Shown: piece by piece, positions 40,909-49,687 of the stretch | How the letters are laid out: each line of letters begins with the position of its first letter | Position numbering within the stretch: the first letter of the stretch is position 1 | Assembly: GCA_002083515.1 (NCBI GenBank) | Contig: LWDN01000097.1 | Location: forward strand, 11,343 to 62,573 | Source of the DNA: Proteobacteria bacterium HN_bin10 | GTDB taxonomy: Bacteria > Pseudomonadota > Alphaproteobacteria > Caulobacterales > Aquidulcibacteraceae | DNA length: 51,231 nucleotides | Reading direction: 5' to 3' | The notes under the pieces: generated by a model | The model's input: the letters and a program-made list of their open reading frames with translations, nothing else | What the model was told of the DNA's origin: nothing | Databases searched by the model: none | Program-made: the position numbers and the translations under genes

Positions 40909-42456
40909 TTAAGCGTAGCGCCACGCCTCCGCCGCGGCGCGGAAGAGGGCGCGGGACTTGTGCAGCGTCTCCTGCAACTCGGCTTCGGGATCGCTATCGA
41001 GCACCACGCCGCCGCCCGCCTGCACATGCAGCATGCCGTCTTTGACCACGGCGGTGCGCAACGCGATGCAGGTGTCCATGTCGCCGCCCGCGCCAAAATA
41101 GCCGACGCCGCCCGCATAGATGCCGCGCTGGTGTTGCTCGACCTCGTTGATGATCTCCATCGCGCGCACCTTCGGCGCGCCGGTCACCGTGCCGTGCGGA
41201 AAGCCCGCGAGCAGCGCGTCGAGCGCGGATAGGCCATCCGCCAGCTCGCCTTCGACATTCGAGACGATATGCATGACGTGGCTGTAGCGTTCGATGGTGA
41301 AGGCCTCGGTGACGCGGACGTGCTTGGAACCCGGGCCGGCCAGAGCGGCGTTGTTGCCGGCCCCGCCGCCACGTTTGGCGACGCGGCCAAGATCGTTGCG
41401 CGCGAGGTCGACGAGCATCAAATGCTCCGCCCGTTCTTTCGGGTCGGCGAGGAGTTCTTCCTCCAGCGCTTGATCTTCAGCGGGCGTCGCCCCGCGCGGA
41501 CGGGTGCCGGCGATCGGACGGATGGTGATGGTTTCGCCACGTTTGCGCACCAGGATTTCTGGACTCGAGCCGACAACCGAGAAGTCCGCGAAATTCAGGT
41601 AGTAGAGAAACGGCGACGGATTGAGCCGGCGCAGAGATCGATAGAGCGCAAATGGCGGGGCGCTCAGCGGCGCTGAGAAACGCTGGCTGGGCACCACTTG
41701 GAAGATATCGCCGGCGCGGCAATAGTCTTTGCAGCGCGCAACCAGCGCTCGGTAGTTATCGGGCGAGGTGTTGGATATGGGCTCAGCCGGTTGCGTCGGC
41801 GCCAACGCGCCCTGCTTGCGCGGCAGCGGGCGATCGAGCGCCCGCCATACACGCTCCAGGCGCATCCGACCGGCCTCATAGGCCGCCTCCGCGCTCTGAC
41901 CGGCTCGCTTACGCGCGGGGGTGATCAGCGTGATCTCGCTCGTCACGTTGTCGAAGACCGCGACGATGGTGGGCCGCACCAGCAGCGCATCCGGCGTGCC
42001 GATCGGGTCGCGCCGCTTGTCGGGCAAGTGCTCGACAAGGCGGACCATGTCGTAGCCCAAATACCCAAACAACCCCGCCGCCATCGGCGGCAAGTGCGGC
42101 GGCAGCTGCAGCGCCGAGCGCGCCAAGAGCTTGCGCAAACTCTTCAGCGGGGGATCGCGTTGCGCGCGGAAGGCCGAGTCGGTGAAACCGCCGCGGCTCG
42201 CTTCGGCGCGGCCACCGCGCACGCGCCAAACCAAGTCCGGTTTCAGGCCAATGATGGAATAGCGGCCGCGGAAATCGCCGCCCTGTACGCTCTCGAGCAG
42301 GAAAGAGCCCGGCTTGGCGGCGCCGAGCTTTAGGAGCGCCGAAACCGGCGTTTCCAGATCGCTGACGCGGCGCATCCAAAGCACGCCGCCGCCGCTTTGG
42401 TGTTCCACTGCATAGTCCGCCAAAGCAGGCTCAAGCCCTGGCGTGGCTGGGCTCAT
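40909..42456 (-). CDS. trpE: Anthranilate synthase component I
   Basis: TrpE converts chorismate to anthranilate with ammonia from TrpG. The 515-aa protein has the feedback-site segment FLLESVQGG near residue 54, then the chorismate-binding domain with IFQVVPSQRFSAPL, RPIAGTRPRGATPAED, LMLVDLARNDLGRV, and PHGTVTGAPKVRAMEII near the end. The LLES motif suggests tryptophan inhibition. ATG at 42456 overlaps the stop of the PpiD-like gene by 4 nt, so trpE is translated downstream of a chaperone gene. Confidence 0.97.
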   Translation of the reverse strand: MSPATPGLEPALADYAVEHQSGGGVLWMRRVSDLETPVSALLKLGAAKPGSFLLESVQGGDFRGRYSIIGLKPDLVWRVRGGRAEASRGGFTDSAFRAQRDPPLKSLRKLLARSALQLPPHLPPMAAGLFGYLGYDMVRLVEHLPDKRRDPIGTPDALLVRPTIVAVFDNVTSEITLITPARKRAGQSAEAAYEAGRMRLERVWRALDRPLPRKQGALAPTQPAEPISNTSPDNYRALVARCKDYCRAGDIFQVVPSQRFSAPLSAPPFALYRSLRRLNPSPFLYYLNFADFSVVGSSPEILVRKRGETITIRPIAGTRPRGATPAEDQALEEELLADPKERAEHLMLVDLARNDLGRVAKRGGGAGNNAALAGPGSKHVRVTEAFTIERYSHVMHIVSNVEGELADGLSALDALLAGFPHGTVTGAPKVRAMEIINEVEQHQRGIYAGGVGYFGAGGDMDTCIALRTAVVKDGMLHVQAGGGVVLDSDPEAELQETLHKSRALFRAAAEAWRYA

Positions 42457-44414
42457 TGCGCGTCTTCGCTGGAGGCGTTGGAGCTTGGATAAACCCGCTC
42501 CAGCAATTGCTCGTTGCGGCGCGGATTGGCGCGTTCGATCACCTGGTCTTGGAACGCATCGGCGGTGCTCGAGATCAGACCACAGAACGGAGGCGCGCCT
42601 TGTTGAAGCGCCTCGCGCACGCAGGGCCGCTCCGCGTAGGTGCGAGCGGCTTCGACCGCCTGGGGCTGCTGAGCGAGATCGGGCGCCGCGATGGCCTCGA
42701 CCACCGCGACATAAACGGCGCCGCCATCGGCGCGCATGCCGCTGACGACATCACCCTGGCGCGCGGCGAAAATCTGCCCGGCCAATCCGGGCGCCGGCAG
42801 GTTTCTCGCTCCCACGCGATTGATGGGGCTCGATGCGACGGCGACGCGGCCGCCGTGTGCGCGTGCGGCGGCGGCCAAGCTCTGTCCGCCGCGTACAGCC
42901 GTTGCGATCTCTTCGCCAAGTTCGGTGAGCCGCCGCGCGCGTTCGCGTCCGATCCAGGCCTGAACCAATTCGGTGCGCACCTCTTCGAGCGGGCGCACGG
43001 TTTCTGGGATCACGCGGTCGACACTGACAATGACGTCGGCGCCGTCGGCAGCCGGAATAAAGTCGCTGGCCTCGCCTTCCGGCGTTTGGAAGGCGGTGAC
43101 GAGAACATCCTCCAAGCCGGCAAGCGCTTCAATCGGTTGACCCTGTTGATTCAAGCCGCCCTCGCTGACTGCGGCGAAGGTGACGACGGGCAGGCCGTGC
43201 TGGCGGGCGGCTTCCGGGATTGTAGCGCCCGCGGCGCGCGCATCCTCGAAGCCCGAGATGGCGGCGTTCAGCAGTTCAGCCGCCTCGTCGCCGGCGAGGG
43301 CGTCGAAAATTTGTTGGCGATAGGCGCTGAAATTGGGGGTCACCGCAGGCGTCGACGACTCGACCTTGACGACGACGAACGGCGACAGCGAACCGCGCGC
43401 GACGACCGCGGGCCCGCGCACTTGGGCGCTGAACACCGCAGCGGCAACGGCGGAATCCGGCACCTCGGCGCGCGATTGGTTATCGCCGCGCGTCGTTTGC
43501 AGGCCGAGCGCGCTTGCCACGGATGCGGCGCTTTCGCCTCTGTTGAGCCGCGCCGCCGCGTCGTTCGCTTGCGCTTCGTTGGCTGCGGCGATGCGGACAT
43601 AGGAGCGGCGTTCGGGCTGTGTCAGCGAAGCGGCGCGCGCGTCGAACTCCTCACGCAAGCGGGCTTCCGGCACCTGTACGCGCGCCATGAAGTCGCTCGG
43701 GCGCGCATAGACCAGCGTCAAAGCGCGGAACTCTGGAACACGCAGGTTCTGCTGATTGTCCTCCCAGAACGCCTGCAACTGCGCTTCGTTGGGCGGCGGG
43801 ATGGCTCCGACGGCGGACACCGGCGCCTCGGCAATTGAGATCGTTCGCTGTTCCGTCGTGAAGGTGTGCAGCAGCGCCCCGTAGCTTGACGGCGCCCGCA
43901 CGCCGCCCAGCATCGATTGCATCAACATCTGCGTGGTCAGATCGTGACGTGTATCGCGTTCGAACTCTTCACGGCTGTAGCGGAACTCCTGCAAAAACGC
44001 ATTGTATGACGCTTCGTCGAAATTGCCGGTGACGGCGTTCCGCGTGGACGGGATCTGCCGGATGAAATCGGCCAATTGCGCATCGCTGGCGCTGATGCCG
44101 ATGCGATCGGCGAATGCGTACATGGCGTGTCGGGCAATCATGCGCTCCAGGATTTGCCGGTGTGCGCCTGCGTCAACGGCCTCCTGCTGGGTGATGTTGT
44201 TGCCGTTGGCGCGCTCGGAACGAAGGGTCAGTTCCAGCTCACGCGTCAGCTGCGGCGGCGTGATCTTGGCGTCGCCGACCTGCGCGACGTACGAATTGGC
44301 GTCGAACGACAGGCCGCCGCTCGGAATCAGAAAGAGCACCGTCGCGAGGCCCACCAGGCCAATGATGATGGTCGCGATCCAGCCGCGCGTGGCACTTCGA
44401 AATTGCAGAAGCAT
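42453..44414 (-). CDS. PpiD-like periplasmic peptidyl-prolyl isomerase/chaperone
   Basis: An inner-membrane-anchored SurA/PpiD-type chaperone for exported proteins. The 653-aa protein has a cytoplasmic start MLLQFRSATRGWIA, one helix (residues 14-32, IIGLVGLATVLFLIP), the SurA_N-like helical domain with VAQVGDAKITPPQLTREL, then a parvulin region and a C-terminal chaperone part. The parvulin domain (about residues 250-370) keeps the fold pattern, but typical PPIase residues are hard to find, as in E. coli PpiD. The start is ATG 44414; an upstream frame extension is Arg-rich read-through. It overlaps trpE by 4 nt and is divergent to tpiA. Confidence 0.88.
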   Translation of the reverse strand: MLLQFRSATRGWIATIIIGLVGLATVLFLIPSGGLSFDANSYVAQVGDAKITPPQLTRELELTLRSERANGNNITQQEAVDAGAHRQILERMIARHAMYAFADRIGISASDAQLADFIRQIPSTRNAVTGNFDEASYNAFLQEFRYSREEFERDTRHDLTTQMLMQSMLGGVRAPSSYGALLHTFTTEQRTISIAEAPVSAVGAIPPPNEAQLQAFWEDNQQNLRVPEFRALTLVYARPSDFMARVQVPEARLREEFDARAASLTQPERRSYVRIAAANEAQANDAAARLNRGESAASVASALGLQTTRGDNQSRAEVPDSAVAAAVFSAQVRGPAVVARGSLSPFVVVKVESSTPAVTPNFSAYRQQIFDALAGDEAAELLNAAISGFEDARAAGATIPEAARQHGLPVVTFAAVSEGGLNQQGQPIEALAGLEDVLVTAFQTPEGEASDFIPAADGADVIVSVDRVIPETVRPLEEVRTELVQAWIGRERARRLTELGEEIATAVRGGQSLAAAARAHGGRVAVASSPINRVGARNLPAPGLAGQIFAARQGDVVSGMRADGGAVYVAVVEAIAAPDLAQQPQAVEAARTYAERPCVREALQQGAPPFCGLISSTADAFQDQVIERANPRRNEQLLERVYPSSNASSEDAQ

Positions 44415-44418
44415 GAGG

Positions 44419-44449
44419 TGGTCCGATATGCGAGAAGGCGGCCGGACCA
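44419..44449. promoter_or_regulatory. Inverted repeat in the ppiD/tpiA divergent region
   Basis: TGGTCCG (44419-44425) and CGGACCA (44443-44449) are perfect 7-bp inverted repeats, 17 bp apart, in the 95-nt region between the divergent PpiD-like gene and tpiA. It is a candidate regulator-binding site. Confidence 0.35.
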
Positions 44450-44509
44450 TAGAGAGGCCGGTTGAGCGGGGCAAATGCCGCACGCCGCCGCAGCGGCAAG
44501 GAGTGCAGA

Positions 44510-45268
44510 ATGAGTTCGCGCAGGCCATTGATCGCGGGAAACTGGAAAATGTTCGGCCGGGCGGCGGATCTGGGCGAAATCGGGGCGCTGGCCGAGCGCG
44601 TCGGCGCCGCCGCCGCCGCGATCGACGTGCTGGTCTGCCCACCCGCAGCCTATGTGCAGTCAGCGGCCTGGCAGAGCCGGGGCAAGCCTGTGCTGATCGG
44701 CGCCCAGGATTGCAGCCCCAATGGCGCCGACGCGGCGCGGACCGGTGAGATCAGCGCGGCCATGCTCGCAGACGCAGGCGCGGCCTACGTCATCGTGGGG
44801 CACTCTGAGCGCCGCACAATTCACGGCGAAACCGACGATCTGGTGCGCCAAAAAGCCGAAGCCGCCATCGCGGCGGGCCTCGTTCCGATCGTCTGCGTTG
44901 GCGAGACCCAGGCGGAACGTGCGGCGGGTCGCGTGACGGAGGTGGTGGGCAGGCAGGTGAGGGCAAGCATTCCGACCCAGGACGGCGCCTTTGTCGTCGC
45001 TTATGAGCCGGTTTGGGCGATTGGGGGGAACTCGACGCCGACTTTGGCCGAAATCGGCGAAGTTCATGCGCTAGTCCGGGAAACCCTCACGAGCCAAATC
45101 GGCGCGCAGGCGAACCAGACCCGCATTCTTTATGGCGGCTCGGTCGGGCCGAAGAACGCGGCTGAGATTTTCACGGTGGACGGCGTGGATGGCGCCCTCG
45201 TTGGGCGTGCAAGCCTGAAAGCCGCTGACTTTTCGGCCATAATTCTGGGCCACCCCGCTGCGCACTAG
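44510..45268 (+). CDS. tpiA: Triosephosphate isomerase
   Basis: TpiA interconverts dihydroxyacetone phosphate and glyceraldehyde 3-phosphate. The 252-aa TIM barrel has AGNWKMFG (Asn, Lys), the catalytic His in VIVGHSERR, the catalytic Glu in VAYEPVWAIGG, and GGSVGPKNAAEI with GALVGRASLK at the phosphate site. AAGGAG lies 8 nt before the ATG at 44510; an in-frame ATG at 44462 would add an unconserved Arg-rich leader. secG follows after 111 nt, as in related genomes. Confidence 0.98.
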   Translation: MSSRRPLIAGNWKMFGRAADLGEIGALAERVGAAAAAIDVLVCPPAAYVQSAAWQSRGKPVLIGAQDCSPNGADAARTGEISAAMLADAGAAYVIVGHSERRTIHGETDDLVRQKAEAAIAAGLVPIVCVGETQAERAAGRVTEVVGRQVRASIPTQDGAFVVAYEPVWAIGGNSTPTLAEIGEVHALVRETLTSQIGAQANQTRILYGGSVGPKNAAEIFTVDGVDGALVGRASLKAADFSAIILGHPAAH

Positions 45269-45379
45269 GGATGCGTTTCGCCGGGCTGGCGTTTAGGATC
45301 AGGCTCGGCTATTGAGCGCCCTTTCGCGCGCACCCAAGTGAGGTGCGGGCGGAACGACGCGTGGGAGACGGCGGCAGCA

Positions 45380-46117
45380 ATGGAATTGGTCATCCTCAGC
45401 ATCCATTTGCTGGTTTGCGTGTGTCTGATCGGCCTCGTGCTGCTTCAGCGTTCTGAAGGTGGCGCGCTCGGTATGGGCGGCGGCGGCGGCGGTTCGCTGA
45501 TGTCAGGCCGCGGCGCGGCTGACGCGCTGGCCCGCATGACCTCAGTGGCCGGCGGCTTCTTCCTGGTGACATCGCTGGGCCTGACCATGCTGTCGAGCGC
45601 TGGCAGCGCCAACGCCGGCCGCTCGGTCATTGATCTGATCCCTGAGCAAAGTGCCCCGGCTACAACGCCTGCGCCGCAGGAAACGGCGCCCGCACAGCCC
45701 GAGCCCACACGCCCGGATCCAACTGAAAGCCGTGCGCCATCGAATACGCAGATGGTGTCCCTCGGCCCGCGTGAAGCGGCGGCCAGCACGCCGCCGGCGC
45801 CCAGCGCAGCGACCACGCGCGCCGGCCCGATCGAACAGCGGCCAGCTGCGACACAGCCCCGCCAGGCGACGCCGGCCACAACCCAGCCTGCCGCAGCGCA
45901 GCGGCCAGCTGCTGCGCCGACGCAACGTTCTGGAACCGCATCGAACCCACCCGCGACTGCGCCGGCGAATGCGCAGCGTCCCGCTGCCGCACCCGCAACT
46001 GCGGCGAATGGCGCGGTGAACGGCATCGACCTCACGACGGACACTCAAAACGTCCCCGAATCGAGCGACCCTCTGGTCGGCGCGGTCCGGCGGGAACGCG
46101 CTGGCCCCGATCAGTAA
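45380..46117 (+). CDS. secG: Protein-export membrane protein SecG, with long C-terminal extension
   Basis: SecG is the small accessory subunit of the SecYEG translocon. The first 80 residues are standard: two membrane helices (residues 3-21 and about 55-75) flanking LLQRSEGGALGMGGGGGGSL. The protein then continues to 245 aa, about 160 residues beyond a minimal SecG, as an Ala/Pro/Thr/Gln-rich low-complexity tail ending near EVVGA-like acidic and Arg residues (SSDPLVGAVRRE). Tails of this kind occur in alphaproteobacteria; their role is unknown. ATG 45380 is chosen because the family starts there. Confidence 0.93.
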   Translation: MELVILSIHLLVCVCLIGLVLLQRSEGGALGMGGGGGGSLMSGRGAADALARMTSVAGGFFLVTSLGLTMLSSAGSANAGRSVIDLIPEQSAPATTPAPQETAPAQPEPTRPDPTESRAPSNTQMVSLGPREAAASTPPAPSAATTRAGPIEQRPAATQPRQATPATTQPAAAQRPAAAPTQRSGTASNPPATAPANAQRPAAAPATAANGAVNGIDLTTDTQNVPESSDPLVGAVRRERAGPDQ

Positions 46118-46159
46118 GTCCGCAGGCCGGGCTGGGGCGGTCTAGCGAACGGAAGGATA

Positions 46160-47794
46160 ATGGCGCGCTACGTGTTCATTACCGGCGGCGTGGTCTCTTC
46201 CTTGGGGAAGGGGATCGCCTCCGCCGCCCTCGGCGCTTTGCTGCAAGCCCGCGGGTACCGCGTCCGACTCCGCAAGCTCGACCCCTACCTCAATGTCGAT
46301 CCGGGCACGATGAGCCCGTACCAGCACGGCGAAGTGTTCGTGACCGACGATGGGGCCGAAACCGACCTCGACCTCGGCCACTATGAACGCTTCACCGGCG
46401 TGAGCGCCACGCAAGCCGACAACATCACCACCGGGCGCATCTATCAGGAAATCATCGCCAAGGAACGGCGCGGCGATTATCTGGGCGCCACGGTGCAGGT
46501 GATCCCGCACGTCACCAACGCGATCAAGGACTTCATTCTCTCCGATCACGGCGGCGCCGATTTCGTGCTGTGTGAGATCGGCGGCACGGTCGGCGACATA
46601 GAAGGATTGCCGTTCTTCGAAGCCATCCGCCAACTTGGTCAGGAGCTTGACCCCGGCCAGGCCGCGTTCGTTCACCTGACGCTGCTGCCCTACATCCCGT
46701 CAGCCGGCGAGATGAAGACCAAGCCAACGCAGCACAGCGTGAAGGAGCTGCGCTCGATCGGCATCCAGCCCAATATCTTGCTCTGCCGCTGCGATCGGCC
46801 AATCCCTGAGGACGAGAAGAAGAAAATTGCGCTCTTCTGCAATGTGCGCGAAGCCGCTGTCATCGAGGCGCGCGATCTGCAGACGATTTACGAAGCGCCG
46901 ATCGCCTATCACCTTGCAGGGCTCGACACAGAGTTGCTCAAGCATTTCGGAGTCACCGTTGCGCCGCAGCCCGACCTGACGAAATGGGAAACCATCGTAA
47001 AGCGCCTCAAGTCGCCCGATGGCGAGGTTACGATTGGCGTCGTCGGCAAATACACTGAGCTCAAGGACGCTTATAAGTCGCTGATCGAAGCGCTGCATCA
47101 CGGCGGCGTCGCCAACAACGTGAAAGTCAACATACGCTGGATCGAGAGCGAGAAGTTCGAAGAACTGGGCGAAGCCTGGCACGAAGACCTGCACGGCGTG
47201 CATGGCATTCTGGTGCCGGGCGGCTTCGGCGAGCGCGGCACCGAGGGCAAGATCGCCGCCGTCACCTTCGCGCGCGAGCACAAGGCGCCGTTTTTCGGCA
47301 TCTGCTTCGGCATGCAAATGGCCTGCATCGAAGCGGCCCGGAACCAGGCGGGCTTGAAGGGCGCCAGCTCAACCGAGTTCGGCGCGGCCAAACATCCGGT
47401 CGTCGGCCTCATGACCGAATGGCTGAAGGGCAACGAACTCGAAAAACGCGCCGCCGAAGGCGATCTTGGCGGCACGATGCGGCTGGGCGCCTACAAGGCG
47501 TCGCTCGATCCGGAGAGCAAGGTCGCCGCCATTTACGGCGACACCCAGATCAGCGAACGCCACCGCCATCGCTTTGAGGTGAACACCAAATATCGCGATA
47601 AACTTGAGTCCGCGGGATTGATCTTCGCCGGCATGAGCCCGGATGGCCTGCTGCCGGAAATCGTCGAGCGGCGCGACCACCCCTGGTTCATCGGCGTGCA
47701 ATATCACCCGGAACTGAAGAGCCGCCCATTCGAACCGCACCCGCTGTTTGCAAGCTTCATCGCGGCGGCGGTGGAGCAGAGTAGGTTGGTTTAG
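46160..47794 (+). CDS. pyrG: CTP synthase
   Basis: PyrG aminates UTP to CTP with glutamine-derived ammonia. The 544-aa protein has the synthetase domain (ITGGVVSSLGKGIASAALGA, VDPGTMSPYQHGEVFVTDDG, CEIGGTVGDIEGLPF) and the class I amidotransferase domain with FFGICFGMQMACIEAARN (Cys nucleophile) and FIGVQYHPELKSRPF (His, Glu). Length is normal. GGAAGG precedes the ATG. In many alphaproteobacteria kdsA comes next; here an accessory block lies between pyrG and eno. Confidence 0.98.
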   Translation: MARYVFITGGVVSSLGKGIASAALGALLQARGYRVRLRKLDPYLNVDPGTMSPYQHGEVFVTDDGAETDLDLGHYERFTGVSATQADNITTGRIYQEIIAKERRGDYLGATVQVIPHVTNAIKDFILSDHGGADFVLCEIGGTVGDIEGLPFFEAIRQLGQELDPGQAAFVHLTLLPYIPSAGEMKTKPTQHSVKELRSIGIQPNILLCRCDRPIPEDEKKKIALFCNVREAAVIEARDLQTIYEAPIAYHLAGLDTELLKHFGVTVAPQPDLTKWETIVKRLKSPDGEVTIGVVGKYTELKDAYKSLIEALHHGGVANNVKVNIRWIESEKFEELGEAWHEDLHGVHGILVPGGFGERGTEGKIAAVTFAREHKAPFFGICFGMQMACIEAARNQAGLKGASSTEFGAAKHPVVGLMTEWLKGNELEKRAAEGDLGGTMRLGAYKASLDPESKVAAIYGDTQISERHRHRFEVNTKYRDKLESAGLIFAGMSPDGLLPEIVERRDHPWFIGVQYHPELKSRPFEPHPLFASFIAAAVEQSRLV

Positions 47795-47829
47795 GGGGCC
47801 GTCGCGCTAACAGTGGCAGGGATCTGCTC

Positions 47830-48105
47830 GTGAAAAGTGCCGCAATCTCTTTCTCCGCGAAGATCCTTCGCAAGCAGCCCGATCTGCCCCGATACATCGT
47901 TGTCAAACCCGAGCACGTGGGCGGGCGTGCTGCGGCGTTTGTCGCCATGGTTTCCTTGAACGCTTCGCCGCCCTTTGAGCGCAACATCAGGCCGTGGGGA
48001 AAAGGCTCCGATGCGTTCTTCTTCAATCTAACCGACGTTCAATGTCGAAAGGCGGGCGTCGATACTGGCGATCACTGTCAGGTTTGCATTGAGCCACAGG
48101 CGTAG
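47830..48105 (+). CDS. DUF1905-like small protein
   Basis: A 91-aa protein starting with GTG at 47830. The pattern (FSAKILRK, then YIVVKPEHVGG, then NASPPFERNIRPWGKGSDAFFFNL, then CRKAGVDTGDHCQVCIEP) resembles the small beta-barrel DUF1905, with its VxxP and AGVxxGDxVxV elements. Function of that family is not known. Four Cys residues near the C-terminal half are unusual for it. It lies 35 nt after pyrG without a clear ribosome binding site; conservative confidence reflects recognition by pattern only. Confidence 0.6.
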   Translation: MKSAAISFSAKILRKQPDLPRYIVVKPEHVGGRAAAFVAMVSLNASPPFERNIRPWGKGSDAFFFNLTDVQCRKAGVDTGDHCQVCIEPQA

Positions 48106-48389
48106 GTCCGCATTCCGAGCGCCTCACTGCAGACGGCCTGCAGCGCCGCGGCGGTCGAGCCGGTTCACTTAACCAATATCGTTGGGCAGTTCGTCCACGG
48201 GGCAGGGGCCAAACGGGGAAGTCGTGGGGCTATCGGCGGAAGGCTTCCTGCGCGCCAGCCCGCTCTACCTGTTGGGGGCTGTGTTCATGCGGCCGGACAT
48301 CGTCACTAAGGCGGCGAGCCTGTTTTCGCAGCGCGAATAGCCGGGTTGCCCATCGACATCATGACCTCGTCGCTTTAGGCCGCAGGGCC
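48106..48389. other. Gap between the DUF1905-like and TerB-like genes
   Basis: About 280 nt without a confident gene. It contains two CTGCAG sites five bases apart (48127-48132 and 48138-48143), which can pair as a small hairpin after the DUF1905-like gene. An open frame ends at 48340 and is listed separately as a doubtful small gene. No promoter stands out. Confidence 0.5.
48224..48340 (+). CDS. Possible 38-residue ORF (doubtful)
   Basis: GTG at 48224 opens a frame to TAG at 48338-48340, encoding a short hydrophobic peptide with LRASPLYLLGAVFMRPDIV; a TTG at 48182 would make it 52 residues. GGGGAAG stands only 3-4 nt before the GTG, a poor fit. I do not recognise it. It may be a small protein or a decayed gene end; in a GC-rich genome an open frame this short is weak evidence. 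Confidence 0.2.
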   Translation: MGLSAEGFLRASPLYLLGAVFMRPDIVTKAASLFSQRE

Positions 48390-48965
48390 ATGACGCCATT
48401 ACTTGCGTTCACCCAGACCGCCGCCAAGACCGTCCCGGCGGAGCACGCCTCGAACGGCGGCACGGTCATCGCGCTGTTCGTGGTCGTCGCCGCGGTGGCG
48501 CTTTGGATCGCGCTGCGCGCCTTCATTCGCGGCCTGCGCGCCAAGAAGACCGAAACCGTCACGGGTGGGGATTTCGCCGGCTACGCCCTGGCGGCGCTGG
48601 TCAACGCGACCAGGCTCGACGGGCGCACCAACGAGCAAGAAAAGCGCGCCATCGTCGCGGCCATGCGGGAGATCGCGGGGGAGGCGTTCGAAGCCGTCAA
48701 GGTCGAGGAGGCGTTCGCCGCGGCGCGTCTCAACAAGGACGAGCTGGTGGATTTCCTGTCCGCCCGCGCGGGCGCCTTTTCGCGCGACCAGAAGATGGCG
48801 CTGCTCAAGGCGCTGATGAGCGTCTTCGTCGCCGACGGCTCGTTCGACGAAGCCGAGCACGGGGCGCTCATGGATTACACCGCCGCCATCGGCTTCGACC
48901 GCCAGAGCGCGCCCCAGATGCTGCGGGGCCTAGCTGGGGATTTCCGGCGCGGCAACATCACCTAA
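48390..48965 (+). CDS. TerB-like domain membrane protein
   Basis: A 191-aa protein with one transmembrane helix at about residues 24-46 (TVIALFVVVAAVALWIAL) followed by a basic stop and an all-helical C-terminal domain (about 60-180). That domain has two matching halves, ALVNATRLDGRTNEQEKRAI and LMSVFVADGSFDEAEHGALM, each with the DG-x(4)-E pattern of TerB/DjlA-type helical domains, often linked to metal binding or stress. Its exact function is unknown. The start is the ATG after GGCCGCAGGGCC, with no strong ribosome binding site. Confidence 0.7.
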   Translation: MTPLLAFTQTAAKTVPAEHASNGGTVIALFVVVAAVALWIALRAFIRGLRAKKTETVTGGDFAGYALAALVNATRLDGRTNEQEKRAIVAAMREIAGEAFEAVKVEEAFAAARLNKDELVDFLSARAGAFSRDQKMALLKALMSVFVADGSFDEAEHGALMDYTAAIGFDRQSAPQMLRGLAGDFRRGNIT

Positions 48966-49060
48966 CAGCAGGCCCCCTGCATCCAAGCGGGCCCCGGCAG
49001 GCATCCCAGGTCCAAACGGCGGGCAAGGTGCGCCCGTTTTCCTGGCAGGGGGAGTTCCAG

Positions 49061-49675
49061 ATGAGACTGACAACCGCTTTGGCCGCAACGCTTCTGGCGA
49101 GCGCCGGCGTCGCGCACGCGGAGACCCGGCCACTCTCCGGTTTCACAAAGGTGGAAGCGCAGGCCGGAACCGATGTCGAGGTCACGGTTGGCGGCGGCTT
49201 CAGCGTCGAAGTGACGGGCCGGGACGCACAGCGGATCGTCACCCGCGTCGCGGGCGATACGCTCATCGTGGAACCCGTCCGCGGCTGGTCCTGGCGCGGG
49301 CCGCGCAACGCCAATGTTCGGGTGACTATGCCCCGGGTCGAGGGCCTCTCTGCTTCAAGCGGCGCCGATCTGACGGCGACCGGGGTCAACGGCGGCGCGA
49401 TCGAACTTCAATCTTCATCCGGCGCGGATCTGCGCGTGAGCGGATCGTGCGCCTCGTTCACCGCCGACGCTTCGAGCGGTTCCGACATCGATGCGGAAAA
49501 TCTGCGCTGCGAAAATGGCAGCGTCGATGTCTCCTCAGGCGCCGACGTGCGCGTCTACGCCAGCGGCAGACTGGATGTCGACGCCTCAAGCGGCGGCGGC
49601 GTCAGGGCCTACGGCAATCCTGGGCTCGGAGACATCGACCTTTCGTCCGGCGGCTCGTTCCGCCGCGCAAATTGA
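49061..49675 (+). CDS. Exported DUF2807 beta-helix protein, SSGAD type
   Basis: A 204-aa exported protein with a signal peptide (cleavage after AHA, residue 20) and a DUF2807 (head-GIN-like) domain: FTKVEAQAGTDVEVTVG at the start, then right-handed beta-helix rungs. Six rungs carry the SSG signature (SASSGADLTA, QSSSGADLRV, ASSGSDIDA, VSSGADVRV, ASSGGGVRA, LSSGGSFRR). Cys130 and Cys150 lie about one rung apart and may form a disulfide. GGGGGAG precedes the ATG. The next gene, 12 nt downstream, is a diverged paralogue. Confidence 0.8.
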   Translation: MRLTTALAATLLASAGVAHAETRPLSGFTKVEAQAGTDVEVTVGGGFSVEVTGRDAQRIVTRVAGDTLIVEPVRGWSWRGPRNANVRVTMPRVEGLSASSGADLTATGVNGGAIELQSSSGADLRVSGSCASFTADASSGSDIDAENLRCENGSVDVSSGADVRVYASGRLDVDASSGGGVRAYGNPGLGDIDLSSGGSFRRAN

Positions 49676-49687
49676 GGAGACTGCACT

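Noticed and set aside
42456..43838. Plus-strand frame of 460 codons antisense to the PpiD-like gene
   Set aside because: Same codon-bias effect; no ribosome binding site or domain.
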